DNA from: CAIWHR01 sp963717695
GTDB taxonomy: Bacteria > Pseudomonadota > Gammaproteobacteria > Burkholderiales > Casimicrobiaceae
Assembly (NCBI GenBank): GCA_963717695.1
Contig: CAVQWR010000003.1
Span: 372,001-436,000, forward strand
Reading direction: 5' to 3'
DNA: 64,000 nucleotides
Position numbers and translations under genes: made by a program. This document shows, one piece after another, positions 1-9,230 of this stretch. Position 1 is the stretch's first letter. Each line of letters opens with the position of its first letter. The notes under the pieces are model-generated. The model ran no database searches. It saw only the letters and a program-made list of their open reading frames with translations, and was not told the origin of the DNA.

Positions 1-132
1 CTGCGCGACCGACAGCGCGTTGCGCGCCGAAAGCGCCTCCGAGTGCATGCTGAATGCGAAGCCGCTCGCGATCACGGTGAGCATCACCGTGAGCCAGAGC
101 GCTGCCACGAGCGCGATGCCGTCTTCGCGCAT
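1..132 (-). CDS. gspK: Type II secretion minor pseudopilin GspK (5' part, cut by window edge)
   Basis: Forty-four codons are visible before the window edge. The N-terminus is a short leader, then a hydrophobic helix rich in Ala, Leu, Val and Thr (about residues 5-28). That is the layout of GspK, the minor pseudopilin that caps the type II secretion pseudopilus, and the helix starts GIALVAALW as in that family. Its ATG overlaps the gspJ stop as TGATG, so it is the last visible gene of the gspE-K operon. The product would sit in the inner membrane and periplasm. The name rests on the helix and on position, because the globular domain lies outside the window. Confidence 0.75.
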   Translation of the reverse strand, partial: MREDGIALVAALWLTVMLTVIASGFAFSMHSEALSARNALSVAQ

Positions 133-818
133 CAGCTCACTCCCATGCAGCGTCCGCGCTGCGCGTCGTAGGTGGTGCAGCCGGCTTCGGGCGCGCGCCG
201 CGGCTCGACGACGAGCGCCGGCCAGGCGGGGCCCTGTTTCGGCTGCACTTCGATCTTGATGAGAAGCGGCAACTTCTGCGTGTCGTCCCACCGATCGCGC
301 CACGACGGCGCCTCCGATTCGACGGCGCCCGGGTCGCGGCCGTAATAGGAAATCTTGAGCTCGGAGATGCCGTCCGCGAGCACCGAATGCTCGACGTCCT
401 GGAATTCGGGATTCTGCGTCGCCTGCGGATCCGGCAGCAGGCGCTCGACGATGAGCTGATTCTTGTCGTCGTTGCGGGCAAGCGCCAGCCGGAAGTACAG
501 CACGCCGCCCTCGGCGACGCGCGTCGGCAGCGACGCGGTGTAGCGGAGCTCGTCGCGCTCGCCCGTGAAGAGCAGCGGGAAGTCGGCGGCCTTGCGCAGC
601 CGCAGCGGATATTCAGCGGTCAGCTCCTCGCGCAGGAATTCGTGCGTGTGGCGCATCTCGGACACCTGCGCCGCCTTCGCCTCTCCGCCATCCCACGAAC
701 GCCCGGCCAGCGAAAGGGCGCCGTAGATCACGCTCGACATCAGCGCGAGCAGCACCAGCGCCGCGACCAGCTCGATCAGCGTGAAGCCCGCGGAGCGGCG
801 GCGAGCACGGGGCGTCAT
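132..818 (-). CDS. gspJ: Type II secretion minor pseudopilin GspJ
   Basis: A 228-residue protein with a basic leader and the prepilin peptidase site GFTLIEL at about residues 13-19, followed by one hydrophobic helix. The rest is a soluble periplasmic domain as in GspJ, which joins GspI and GspK in the pseudopilus tip complex. The C-terminus has two cysteines near the end. The ATG overlaps the gspI stop (ATGA), so translation is probably coupled. A longer open frame continues upstream, but the overlap and the short leader favour this start. Confidence 0.88.
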   Translation of the reverse strand: MTPRARRRSAGFTLIELVAALVLLALMSSVIYGALSLAGRSWDGGEAKAAQVSEMRHTHEFLREELTAEYPLRLRKAADFPLLFTGERDELRYTASLPTRVAEGGVLYFRLALARNDDKNQLIVERLLPDPQATQNPEFQDVEHSVLADGISELKISYYGRDPGAVESEAPSWRDRWDDTQKLPLLIKIEVQPKQGPAWPALVVEPRRAPEAGCTTYDAQRGRCMGVS

Positions 819-1234
819 TGCAGCGTGTCCTTGCTGCCGATGCGCGTCGTCGCGAGCGCCAGCGTGCGCGTGCCGCCGGACGGCGCGGGAAACTCGACGT
901 CGACGCTGACGCGATAGAGGCGCGTCGCGATCGACTGCCCCGTCTGCTCGATGTCGGGGGGAACGCCCGGGGGCGTGTACGCCGCCACCTTCGCCGACCA
1001 ATGGATGCGGCCGTCGTCGGCCGTGCCGTCGCGAGTCGTCTCGCGCAGCGGTCGCACCGACGCGGTTTCCGCGAGCACGCTCTCGGCAACGAGCACCGCG
1101 CGGCTGTAGTCCTCCGCCGCCGACGCGTTGGCGAGCGCCCCCGAGAACAGCTTGAAGAGCGTTCCGGCGACGACCGTCAGGATCACGAACGCGACCAGAA
1201 CTTCGAGCAGCGAAAAGCCTGACGAACCTCGCAA
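815..1234 (-). CDS. gspI: Type II secretion minor pseudopilin GspI
   Basis: The protein has the pseudopilin cleavage motif GFSLLEV followed by a hydrophobic helix (AFVILTVVAGTLF), then a small periplasmic domain of about 110 residues. This matches GspI, the minor pseudopilin that nucleates the tip complex. No ATG lies in frame close to the motif. The start given is a TTG that leaves a seven-residue leader, and upstream in-frame GTG codons would give longer basic leaders. The start is therefore uncertain, though the gene is not. The stop overlaps the gspJ start by four bases. Confidence 0.82.
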   Translation of the reverse strand: MRGSSGFSLLEVLVAFVILTVVAGTLFKLFSGALANASAAEDYSRAVLVAESVLAETASVRPLRETTRDGTADDGRIHWSAKVAAYTPPGVPPDIEQTGQSIATRLYRVSVDVEFPAPSGGTRTLALATTRIGSKDTLQ

Positions 1235-1515
1235 CGGGCTGGCATTAACATGGCCTCGAAAAGCGTCGCGAGGAAGCCGAGAGGCGCGGCGCTTTCGCAC
1301 GAGCGACCGGAATGCACTCACCGGACCTCGCTGAAGTCCCTGAATCGTGCACAGTCCTGCGCGTCGGCCCTGCGCGTCGATTCGCCCCGGTCGCATCCCC
1401 TCGCCGCTATGGGGCACGGGGGCCCTGCTCCCCGGCTCACGCCGCTGCGCATGAGGATCGCGAGCGCGCTTGCAACAAAGCAGATCGGCTCCGCAGCAGC
1501 TTTGCGAGGTCATGT

Positions 1516-1962
1516 TCAATCAAGAATGGCGACGCGGCCGGTCAGCCAGTCGACATCGACGTCGTACTTGCGCTCGCCGGCGAAGACCGTCACCCGGCCG
1601 CCGTTCGAGCCGCCGTCCGGGAAGAAGCGGATCGCGCCGATCTTGTCGCTGACGAGATCGCTCTGCGCAGTGAAGAGCTTCACGCCGACGCCGCGCGGCA
1701 GCGCGCGCACCTGATTGTCGCCATCGACGGCGAAGCTCTGGTGCTCGAGATCGAGTATCAGCCGCGCCTCCTGCCGCTTAGCCACCGCTTCGCTCCGCGC
1801 GAAGCGAAGTCCCGCGGCGACCTGTCGCGCGGCGCTGCGAAGCTCGGTCGTCGACGGGCCGTTCAGCATTCGCGGAATCACCATCGCGGAAATGAGCGCG
1901 AGGATCGCGAGCACGACAAGGAGCTCGATCAGCGTGAAGCCCGCGGCGCGCGCGCGATCCAC
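1516..1962 (-). CDS. gspH: Type II secretion minor pseudopilin GspH
   Basis: The N-terminus is a short basic leader followed by GFTLIELLVVLAILALISA, the processed pseudopilin helix. The globular domain has the arginine-rich and 'ARSEAVAKRQE' features usual in GspH/FimT-like proteins. I chose the GTG at 1962 because a good ribosome site (GGAAGGTGAC) lies directly before it and the leader is then eight residues. A TTG at 2016 that overlaps the gspG stop is the alternative. The product is a minor pseudopilin of the type II secretion apparatus. Confidence 0.85.
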   Translation of the reverse strand: MDRARAAGFTLIELLVVLAILALISAMVIPRMLNGPSTTELRSAARQVAAGLRFARSEAVAKRQEARLILDLEHQSFAVDGDNQVRALPRGVGVKLFTAQSDLVSDKIGAIRFFPDGGSNGGRVTVFAGERKYDVDVDWLTGRVAILD

Positions 1963-2012
1963 GTCACCTTCCGCGCGTGCCTTGCATGCTTCCGTCAGGG
2001 CGACTCCGATAG

Positions 2013-2450
2013 TCAAAGCTTGGAGCTGGAAATGTCGGCGTTGACGCCCTCGCCGCCTTCCTGGCCGTCGGCGCCAAGCGAGATGATCTCGTACGGCGCG
2101 TTCTGCGCGGGCGAGACGTACTTGTACTCGTTGCCCCAGGGGTCCTTCGGCACGGTGCCTTTCTTCCAGTACGGCCCGTTCCAGTTGGTCACTCCCGAAG
2201 GCGCGGTGATGAGCGCCTGCAGGCCCTCCTGCGTCGTGGGGAAGCGCCCGACCTCGAGCTTGTAGAGATCGAGCGTCTGGCTGATCTGTCCGATCTCGAT
2301 CTTGGCCGCGTCCGCCTTTGCCTTCTCGCCGCGGCCGAGATAGTTGCCCGCGACGACGCTCATGATGACGGCGAGCAGCACCAGCACCACGAGAATTTCG
2401 ATGAGCGTCATCCCGCGCGCCGGGTGCGGCCGCCGATTCCGGACTTCCAT
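2013..2450 (-). CDS. gspG: Type II secretion major pseudopilin GspG
   Basis: A 145-residue protein, the usual length for GspG. The leader ends at a G before MTLIEILVVLVLLAV, the prepilin peptidase site and helix. The domain after it carries the GspG signature, with GRFPTTQEGLQAL followed by WNGPYWKKG and PKDPWGNEY. The C-terminus has acidic residues that bind calcium in the family. It polymerises into the periplasmic pseudopilus that pushes substrates through the outer-membrane secretin. It lies 65 bases after gspF and is followed closely by gspH. Confidence 0.95.
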   Translation of the reverse strand: MEVRNRRPHPARGMTLIEILVVLVLLAVIMSVVAGNYLGRGEKAKADAAKIEIGQISQTLDLYKLEVGRFPTTQEGLQALITAPSGVTNWNGPYWKKGTVPKDPWGNEYKYVSPAQNAPYEIISLGADGQEGGEGVNADISSSKL

Positions 2451-2515
2451 GATGTTTCTCCTTCGTTGACATGCGGCGCGGTCGCGATCGACCGCGCGAA
2501 ATTCCCGCGTCCCGC

Positions 2516-3760
2516 TCACTGGACGAGATCGGTCATGCTCATCACCCCGACCAGGATGGAAAGCACGATGCCGAGGATCAGCACCGCGAGCGACAGGATG
2601 AGTGCCGGCTCCAGCACCGCCAGGAAGCGCTTGATCGACACCGCGACTTCGCGGTCGTAGATGTCGGCGACGCGCCCCAGCATCTCCTCCAGCCGTCCCG
2701 ATTCCTCGCCCACGAGGATCATCTGCACGGCAAGCTTCGGATATAGGCCGGTCTCGGCGAGCGGCCGGCCGAAGCCCTTGCCCTCGCGGAGCCGCGCGAT
2801 CACGCCGTCGAGCGAATTGACGAGCACCGTGTTGCCGAGCGTCTCCTTGACGATGCTGAGCGAGGCCAGCAGCGTGACGCCGTTCGCGAGCAGCGTGGAG
2901 AGCGTGCGCGCGAAGCGCGCGACCTCGACCTTGGTGACGACGTCGCCGACGAGCGGCCAGCGCAGGAGGCGCGCGTCCCACGCGCCGCGGATGACCGGGT
3001 TCTTCAGGCGCCGGCGCATCCACGTGACGAGCAGGAACACGGCGCCCGCGATCGCCCACCACCATTGTCGCAGCCCGGTGCCGATGACGATGACTATCTG
3101 GGTCGACACGGGCAGCGCCTTGCCCGCCTGCGTGAACGTCTGCTGGAACTGCGGCACGACGTACGCGAGGATCAGCATCAGCGACGCCACGGCGACGCCG
3201 ACCAGGATCGTCGGGTAGATGAGCGCAGTGACGATGCTGTCGCGGAGCTCCTTGTTGCGCTCCATCGTATCGGCGAGACGCGTCATCACGTTGCCGAGCG
3301 CGCCGCCCGCCTCGCCGGCGCGGACGATGTTGACGTAGAAGCGGGAGAACACGTCACGCCGGGCGTCGAGCGCCTGCGACAGCGCCTTGCCGCCGCGAAC
3401 GTCGTCGCGAATGCCCTGCAGCAGCGTGGCGACGGGCGGGGTCGGCGACAGTCCGATCAGCGTTTCCAGCGCGCGGTCGAGCGGCAGGCCGGCGCGAAGC
3501 AGCATCGCGAGCTCGCGCGTGATCGTCATCACGTTGTCGCCGCTGACCGTCTTGCGCACGAACCAGCGGCGCCCGGCGCGCGGCGCGGCGCGATCGGCGA
3601 CGCGCGCGCCCGCGGAGCCGGCGGTCGCCGCCTGCACCTGCATCGGCATCAGCCCCTGATCGCGCAGGCGGCCGACGATCTCCGCCTCGTTGGCGGCGTC
3701 GAGCTCGCCCACCGCGACGGCGCCGGCGGCATTGACGGCCTTGTAGCGGAAAACAGCCAT
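2516..3760 (-). CDS. gspF: Type II secretion inner-membrane platform protein GspF
   Basis: A 414-residue protein of standard GspF length. It has two T2SSF domains (about residues 75-195 and 278-400) and three membrane helices, near 175-195, 225-245 and at the C-terminus. The motifs LAMLLRAGLPLDRALETL and GEESGRLEEMLGRVADIYD are typical. In the family it forms the inner-membrane platform that couples the GspE ATPase to pseudopilus assembly. It sits between gspE (76 bases upstream) and gspG. Confidence 0.95.
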   Translation of the reverse strand: MAVFRYKAVNAAGAVAVGELDAANEAEIVGRLRDQGLMPMQVQAATAGSAGARVADRAAPRAGRRWFVRKTVSGDNVMTITRELAMLLRAGLPLDRALETLIGLSPTPPVATLLQGIRDDVRGGKALSQALDARRDVFSRFYVNIVRAGEAGGALGNVMTRLADTMERNKELRDSIVTALIYPTILVGVAVASLMLILAYVVPQFQQTFTQAGKALPVSTQIVIVIGTGLRQWWWAIAGAVFLLVTWMRRRLKNPVIRGAWDARLLRWPLVGDVVTKVEVARFARTLSTLLANGVTLLASLSIVKETLGNTVLVNSLDGVIARLREGKGFGRPLAETGLYPKLAVQMILVGEESGRLEEMLGRVADIYDREVAVSIKRFLAVLEPALILSLAVLILGIVLSILVGVMSMTDLVQ

Positions 3761-3836
3761 GGGCTAGCGCTCCGGGCTCGCGCCGGTGTCCTGGGAGAGA
3801 CGAGCGAGGGACCGAGTCACGAGTGCCGCCCGCACG

Positions 3837-5540
3837 TCACTTCTCGCGCGTGACACGAAGCACTTCCTCGAATGTCGTCACGCCGTTCACGGCCTTGCGC
3901 AGGCCGTCCTCGTACATCGTCAGCATGCCTTCGGCGACGGCCGCGTTGCGCAGCTCCGCCGCCGTCGCGTGGCGCATGACGAGGCTTCGCATCGGGTCGG
4001 TGATCGGCAGCATCTCCAGGATGCTGATCCGCCCCGTATAGCCGGTTTGCGCGCACTGCGGGCAGCCCTTGGCGCGATAAAGGGTGATGTCGCTGCCGTG
4101 CCCGAATCGCGCGAGGCCAAGCTCCTCGACGAGCTCGGGCAGCGCCGTATACGGCTCCTTGCAGTGCGAGCACAGCGTGCGCACGAGGCGCTGCGCCAGG
4201 ACGCCGATGACCGTCGAGGTCAGGAGGTAGTCTTCGACGCCCATGTCGAGCAGACGGTTCATCGTCGACGCGGCGTCGTTCGTGTGGACGGTCGACAGCA
4301 CGAGGTGGCCGGTCAAAGCGGACTGCACGGCGATCTCCGCGGTCTCGAGGTCGCGGATCTCGCCGATCATGATCACGTCGGGGTCCTGCCGCACGATCGA
4401 GCGCAGCGCGTTGGCGAACGTGAGGTCGATCTGCGGCTTCACCTGGATCTGGTTGATGCCGGGCATCTGGTACTCGACCGGGTCCTCGACGGTGAGGATC
4501 TTCACGTCCGGCTGGTTCAGCTTCTCGAGCGCGGTGTAGAGCGTCGTCGTCTTGCCGGAGCCGGTCGGACCGGTGACGAGCAGGATGCCGTGCGGCTCCA
4601 TCAGCACGTCGAGGAAGCGCTGCAGGATGTCATCCTCGAAGCCCAGCCGCTTGAAGTCGAGCGCGACGCCGCCCTTGTCGAGAATACGCATCACGACCGA
4701 CTCGCCGTGCATCGTCGGCACCGTGGAGACGCGCAGGTCGATCTCCTTGCCCTGCACGCGCAGCCGGATGCGGCCGTCCTGCGGCAGTCGGCGCTCGGCG
4801 ATGTCGAGATTCGCCATGATCTTGACGCGCGAGATCACCGCGGCCGAGAAGCGGCGCGGCGGCGACTCGACCTCGTGCAGGACGCCGTCGATGCGATAGC
4901 GCACGGCGAGCCGGTTCTCGAACGGCTCGATGTGGATGTCGGACGCGCGGGTGTCGAGCGCGTTGGTGATGATGAGCGAGACGAGGCGGATGACCGGCGC
5001 TTCCGCCGCGAGATCCTTGAGCTGCTGCACGTCGGCGTCGAACGAGAGGTCGTCGCCGCGCTGCTCGATGTCGCCGCCGATGATCTGGCCGACCGCGGAG
5101 CGGTTCGTGCCGTACAGGCGCTCGAGCGCCGCCTCGAGCTCGCCGGGAATCGCGACCCGCGGCTTCACTTCGCGCCCGGTGAACATGCGGAACGCGCCGA
5201 TCGTGTACTCGTCGGTGGGATCCGCCATCGCGAGTGCCAGCTCGTGCTCGTCCTCGGTCAGCGGCAGCGCGCGCGCTTCCATCAGGAAGCGCGTCGAGAT
5301 GCGCTCCTCGAGAATGGGGAACTCGGGGTAGCCCGCCGCGTCGACGAGCGGCAGCCCGAGCTGCAGCGCCAGTGCCTCGGTGACATCGCGCTGCGCAGTC
5401 AGTCCGAGCGTGACGAGCAGCGTGCCGATCTTCTCGCCGCTGTCCTCCTGGATCCGCAACGCGCGTTCGAGCCCTGCCGCATCGAGCTTGCCCCGCTCGA
5501 TCAGGATCTCGCCGATGCGTTTTCTTGCCGCCATGGTCAT
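3837..5540 (-). CDS. gspE: Type II secretion assembly ATPase GspE
   Basis: A 567-residue GspE/PilB-type ATPase. The N-terminal MshEN-like domain covers about residues 1-150. Walker A is GPTGSGKTT at 324-332, the Walker B region is DVIMIGEIRD at 388-397, and the His box is at about 412-420. The tetracysteine zinc motif is intact (C457, C460, C493, C496), as expected for GspE and unlike many PilT proteins. It powers pseudopilus assembly from the cytoplasmic face of the inner membrane. It is the first gene of the gspE-K operon. No gspD or gspC is in the window. Confidence 0.95.
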   Translation of the reverse strand: MTMAARKRIGEILIERGKLDAAGLERALRIQEDSGEKIGTLLVTLGLTAQRDVTEALALQLGLPLVDAAGYPEFPILEERISTRFLMEARALPLTEDEHELALAMADPTDEYTIGAFRMFTGREVKPRVAIPGELEAALERLYGTNRSAVGQIIGGDIEQRGDDLSFDADVQQLKDLAAEAPVIRLVSLIITNALDTRASDIHIEPFENRLAVRYRIDGVLHEVESPPRRFSAAVISRVKIMANLDIAERRLPQDGRIRLRVQGKEIDLRVSTVPTMHGESVVMRILDKGGVALDFKRLGFEDDILQRFLDVLMEPHGILLVTGPTGSGKTTTLYTALEKLNQPDVKILTVEDPVEYQMPGINQIQVKPQIDLTFANALRSIVRQDPDVIMIGEIRDLETAEIAVQSALTGHLVLSTVHTNDAASTMNRLLDMGVEDYLLTSTVIGVLAQRLVRTLCSHCKEPYTALPELVEELGLARFGHGSDITLYRAKGCPQCAQTGYTGRISILEMLPITDPMRSLVMRHATAAELRNAAVAEGMLTMYEDGLRKAVNGVTTFEEVLRVTREK

Positions 5541-5886
5541 CGGTTCAGCCTGTCGCCGTTAGGCAAAAAAAGAGCGTTCGATCATAGCACAGCGATCGCA
5601 TGGGTTTCCCCGTTCGCCCGTAAAAAATCAATGTGTTGCGTGCGATTCTTCCCGCGATCTGTCGTCATCTCACGACGCCGCGGCCACGATGTGTCGCCGA
5701 GCCCCGACGACATCGCCACCGTTTCGATCCCTTTTGAACTCGCTCTGTGCCACCGGAGCCTGCTTTCCTTTCCGGTGATCGGGACGTCTGACATGCAATC
5801 GCGGGAATAGGTTCGCCGCTCGGGATGCGCGGCATTGTGTCGCGCTCGCCCTGGCGTGTCGTCACCGCCGCGACTGTCCGCTCGAA
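5541..5886. other. Intergenic region between the propeller gene and gspE
   Basis: This stretch of 346 bases lies between two minus-strand genes. Apart from the candidate promoter close to gspE and an A/T-rich run near 5567-5630, I see no reading frame with a recognisable product, no RNA gene and no strong hairpin. Confidence 0.5.
5581..5589 (-). promoter_or_regulatory. Candidate extended -10 promoter for the gsp operon
   Basis: On the minus strand the sequence reads TGC-TATGAT, an extended -10 element. It lies about 40 bases before the gspE ATG. No good -35 hexamer is seen at 17 bases, which is tolerated when the TG extension is present. Inferred from the motif and position only. Confidence 0.45.
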
Positions 5887-7185
5887 TCAGGCTGCCGGAC
5901 CCGTCGCTTCCACCAGCGATTCGAGGTCGGCGACGAACACCTCGCGGCTGCCGGACGGGCACGCATTGAACGCGACGCGGCGGAACGCGCGGTCCCACGC
6001 CGGATGCGAATCGACGCGAAGCTCCTGCCGCGGTCCGGTGAAGGCCGCGGCCGTGCGAATGCGCACGAGCTGCGTCTCCGCGGAGCGCGGCAGGTCGAGC
6101 CAGCGGATCGGCGTCGTGCCGTCGCCGAACGCGAGCGGCTCCGACACGTACGCGTCGGTGAGCACGTGACGCCCGTCCGGATGCAGCGTCGGATGTCCCG
6201 AGCCGACGAGCGTCGGCGAAAGCGCGCGCAAGCCGGTGCCGTCGTGGCGCACCGCGATGAAGCGGAGCCCGTCGCCGTGGAGGTTGAGATTCATCAGCAC
6301 GTGATCGCCGTCGGGACACCAGTTGGGGTGATGCCCGCCGCGCCGCCACTGCGCGTCCGTGATCGCGCGCGCGATGCCGCTGCCGTCGGCGTTCATCGTG
6401 ATCACGGTGTTGAGCCGCATCTGCACCGGCGCCGGAGCGAGCCAGCGCAGCACGAACATGAGGCGCGTGCCCTGCGGATTCCACTTGGCGTGAAAACCAT
6501 AGAACGAGCCCTGGGCGAGAAATGCGCGTTCCGCGGATGGAAACGCCTCCGCGACGATCCGTGCGAGCGAAACGAGCAGCCTCGAGTCGCCCGTCGCCGT
6601 GTCGGTGACGTAGAGGCCGTCGTCGTCAGGCGCGCCGACATTGCGCGGCACATGCTCCGGCGGAACGATCACGCCGTAGCCCGCCTGCGTGCGCGCGGTG
6701 CGCAGGAGGCACGGGCTCGCCGCCTTCGTGCCGTCCGTCGACACCGAGTAGACGGTGCCGCCGAGCGCACGGCGCGCGCCCGTCGCGGGATCGAGCCGCA
6801 CGCCGAAGGGCCGCCACGTCGTCGTGTCGACGTCATTGAAAAACAGACTGTGATCGTCCGCACCCCATTGCACCTGCGCGCCGAGTTGCGTGTCGGCGCC
6901 GCAGGTCTGCGCCACGCTTTGCAGCGTGCCCGACTCGAGATCGACGACGACGATGTCGGCGACGTCGCCCGGCAGCGGAAGGCGGTCCTCGGCGGCGAGG
7001 CGCGTCAGCGCGAGGTAGCGTCCCGACGGACTGAACGGCGACGTGTCGTGAAAGCGGTGGATCATGCCCGCGCGCTCGGGCGTGACGCGATGCACCGGCA
7101 CCACCGGCGCGAAACCCTCGTAGCGCGGAAAGCCGGCGCCGAGCGCTACCTTCACGCGGCGCACCCCGCGTCGCAGGTCGCGCAA
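5887..7185 (-). CDS. TolB/PD40-type beta-propeller protein of unknown role
   Basis: A 432-residue protein with repeated WD40-like (PD40) blades. Phrases such as SPSGRYLALTRL, WNPQGTRLMFVL, WCPDGDHVLMNL and HPDGRHVLTDA recur at roughly 50-residue spacing and mark blades of a TolB-like propeller. No signal peptide or lipobox is seen at the start given. Some related propellers are oligosaccharide-lyase-like and others are scaffolds, and I do not see catalytic residues that decide between them. It stands just downstream of hemL (21 bases) and could be co-transcribed. The true start may lie at a later methionine (MIHRFHD). Confidence 0.7.
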   Translation of the reverse strand: MRDLRRGVRRVKVALGAGFPRYEGFAPVVPVHRVTPERAGMIHRFHDTSPFSPSGRYLALTRLAAEDRLPLPGDVADIVVVDLESGTLQSVAQTCGADTQLGAQVQWGADDHSLFFNDVDTTTWRPFGVRLDPATGARRALGGTVYSVSTDGTKAASPCLLRTARTQAGYGVIVPPEHVPRNVGAPDDDGLYVTDTATGDSRLLVSLARIVAEAFPSAERAFLAQGSFYGFHAKWNPQGTRLMFVLRWLAPAPVQMRLNTVITMNADGSGIARAITDAQWRRGGHHPNWCPDGDHVLMNLNLHGDGLRFIAVRHDGTGLRALSPTLVGSGHPTLHPDGRHVLTDAYVSEPLAFGDGTTPIRWLDLPRSAETQLVRIRTAAAFTGPRQELRVDSHPAWDRAFRRVAFNACPSGSREVFVADLESLVEATGPAA

Positions 7186-7206
7186 TGCGGCGCAGTCATC
7201 GCGCGC

Positions 7207-8487
7207 TCAGGCGAGCGTGCGAAACGCGCCGGCGGCGTGCCGCAGCGTCTCGTCGATGTGGTCGGCCGTGTGCGTCGCCGACACGAAGCCCGCCTCAAAG
7301 GCCGACGGCGCGAAGTAGACGCCGGCGTCGAGCATCGCATGGAAGAATTTGTTGAAGCGCTCCTTGTCGCACGCCATCACGGTGTCGTACGAATCCGGAA
7401 CCGCCTTTGCGAAGTAGAGGCCGAACATGCCGCCCACCGATTGCGCGACGAACGGCACGCCGGCCTCCGTTGCCACCCGCGCAAGGCCGTCGGTCAGTGA
7501 TTTCGTGCGCACCGACAGCGCCTCGTAGAATCCGGGCGCCGAAATGGCCTTCAGCGTCGCGAGCCCCGCGGCGACTGCCACCGGATTGCCGGACAGCGTT
7601 CCGGCCTGGTAGACGGGACCGAGCGGCGCGATCTTCTCCATGATCGCGCGCCTGCCGCCGAATGCGCCCACGGGCATGCCGCCGCCGATCACCTTGCCGA
7701 GCGTCGTGAGGTCCGGCGTCACGCCGGTCAACCCCTGCACGCCGCGCGGATGCACGCGAAAGCCCGTCATCACCTCGTCGAAGATCAGCACGGCGCCATG
7801 CCGGTCGCAAATGGCGCGCAGGCCTTCGAGGAAGCCCTTGCGCGGCATGATGAGGTTCATGTTGCCCGCGACCGGCTCCACGATGATGCACGCGATGTCG
7901 GATCCGCCTGCGGCGAACGCCGCTTCCACCGCGGCGAGGTCGTTGTACGGGACGACGATCGTCTCGTTGGCGATCGCCGGGGGCACGCCCGCCGACGACG
8001 GCTGGCCGAAGGTCAGCGCGCCCGAGCCCGCCTTCACGAGCAGGCTGTCGCCATGACCGTGATAGCAGCCTTCGAACTTGAGGATCTTGCTGCGGCCCGT
8101 GAACCCGCGCGCGAGCCGCAGCGCCGACATCGTCGCCTCGGTGCCCGACGATACGAGGCGCACCATCTCGAGCGAAGGCAGCAGCCGGCACAGCGTCTCG
8201 GCCATCTCGATCTCGCTCTCGGTCGGCGCTCCGAAGGACAGGCCGTTCGGCGCCGACTCGACCACCGCGCGCACGACGTCCGGATGCGCATGTCCGAGGA
8301 TCGCGGGGCCCCACGATCCCACGTAATCGATGTAGCGCTTGCCGTCCGCGTCCCACACGTACGGCCCTTCGCCGCGCACGAGAAAGCGCGGCGTGCCGCC
8401 GACCGAGCGGAACGCGCGCACCGGCGAATTGACACCGGCGGGAATCGTGCGTTGCGCACGGGCGAAGAGTTCTTCGTTGCGGCTCAT
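7207..8487 (-). CDS. hemL: Glutamate-1-semialdehyde 2,1-aminomutase HemL
   Basis: A 426-residue class III aminotransferase that converts glutamate-1-semialdehyde to 5-aminolevulinate in the C5 pathway of tetrapyrrole synthesis, using pyridoxal phosphate. The PLP lysine is K265 in TTLGKVIGGGMP. Other family motifs are NSPVRAFRSVGG (20-31), SSGTEATM (113-120), the FDEVMTGFR block (236-244) and a conserved tail. Length and start match the family. It is cytoplasmic. It follows thiE/thiD on the same strand with a 74-base gap, a neighbourhood often seen in betaproteobacteria. Confidence 0.97.
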   Translation of the reverse strand: MSRNEELFARAQRTIPAGVNSPVRAFRSVGGTPRFLVRGEGPYVWDADGKRYIDYVGSWGPAILGHAHPDVVRAVVESAPNGLSFGAPTESEIEMAETLCRLLPSLEMVRLVSSGTEATMSALRLARGFTGRSKILKFEGCYHGHGDSLLVKAGSGALTFGQPSSAGVPPAIANETIVVPYNDLAAVEAAFAAGGSDIACIIVEPVAGNMNLIMPRKGFLEGLRAICDRHGAVLIFDEVMTGFRVHPRGVQGLTGVTPDLTTLGKVIGGGMPVGAFGGRRAIMEKIAPLGPVYQAGTLSGNPVAVAAGLATLKAISAPGFYEALSVRTKSLTDGLARVATEAGVPFVAQSVGGMFGLYFAKAVPDSYDTVMACDKERFNKFFHAMLDAGVYFAPSAFEAGFVSATHTADHIDETLRHAAGAFRTLA

Positions 8488-8561
8488 GGCGGGCTTCCTG
8501 GATCGTCAGTGTCGGTGAATGGGTGGAGCGCCGGCTCGCCACGCGCGCGGCAACGTCCGGC

Positions 8562-9230
8562 TCAAAGGGGTTCGAACAGTTTCGCGAAGGCGCGCGCTGC
8601 CGCCTCGACATCGGGCGCGTCGAAGAGCGCGGAGATCACGGCGACCGCGTCGGCGCCGGCGACGCGCAGCGAGTTGGCATTCGACGTATCGATGCCGCCG
8701 ATCGCGACGACCTGCGCCGGGAGCGCGCGGGCACGCTCGAGCAGCGCAATGTCGGCGCGGCGCGCGGCAGGCTTCACGGCGGAAGCGAAGAAGCTGCCGA
8801 AGGCGACGTAGTCGGCGCCTGCCGCGACGGCCGCCTCGGCGCGGGCGTAGTCGTCGTAGCAGGAGACGCCGATGATGCGGTCGGGTCCGACGATCGCCCG
8901 TGCGGCGGCGATGTCGCCGTCGTCGCTGCCGAGATGGACGCCATCGGCGTCCATGTCCGCGGCCAGCTTCGCGTCGTCGTTGACGATGTAGAGCGCTCCG
9001 CGCGTCGCATGAACGCGCGCGAGCGCCGCCGCCTGCGCGCGGCGCAGCGTGGCATCCGCCGACTTGTTGCGATACTGGACGGCGGAGGCGCCGCCGGCGA
9101 TCGCCGCGCCGACGGCCGCCGCGAGCGACGCCGTGTCGGCTTCGTCCGGCGTGACCGCGTAAAGACCGAAGAGGCGCTCCGCGCGCGCGCGACGGCGGGT
9201 GCGCCCCTCGTCAGTGGCGATGGCTTGCAT
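8562..9230 (-). CDS. thiE: Thiamine phosphate synthase ThiE
   Basis: A TIM-barrel protein of about 222 residues that joins HMP-pyrophosphate and THZ-phosphate to make thiamine phosphate. Family motifs are VQYRNKS (diphosphate and pyrimidine site), the NDDAKLA segment, DGVHLGSDD, GVSCYDD and the phosphate-binding AIGGID loop near the C-terminus. The chosen ATG at 9230 overlaps the end of thiD by about 20 bases. A longer start at 9269 would lie further inside thiD. ThiD supplies HMP-PP, so the two coupled genes act in sequence. Confidence 0.93.
   Translation of the reverse strand: MQAIATDEGRTRRRARAERLFGLYAVTPDEADTASLAAAVGAAIAGGASAVQYRNKSADATLRRAQAAALARVHATRGALYIVNDDAKLAADMDADGVHLGSDDGDIAAARAIVGPDRIIGVSCYDDYARAEAAVAAGADYVAFGSFFASAVKPAARRADIALLERARALPAQVVAIGGIDTSNANSLRVAGADAVAVISALFDAPDVEAAARAFAKLFEPL

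Noticed and set aside
3786..5810. A 674-residue open frame opposite gspE
   Set aside because: It is a shadow of GC-rich codons: no known motif, and it lies exactly opposite the clear GspE ATPase.
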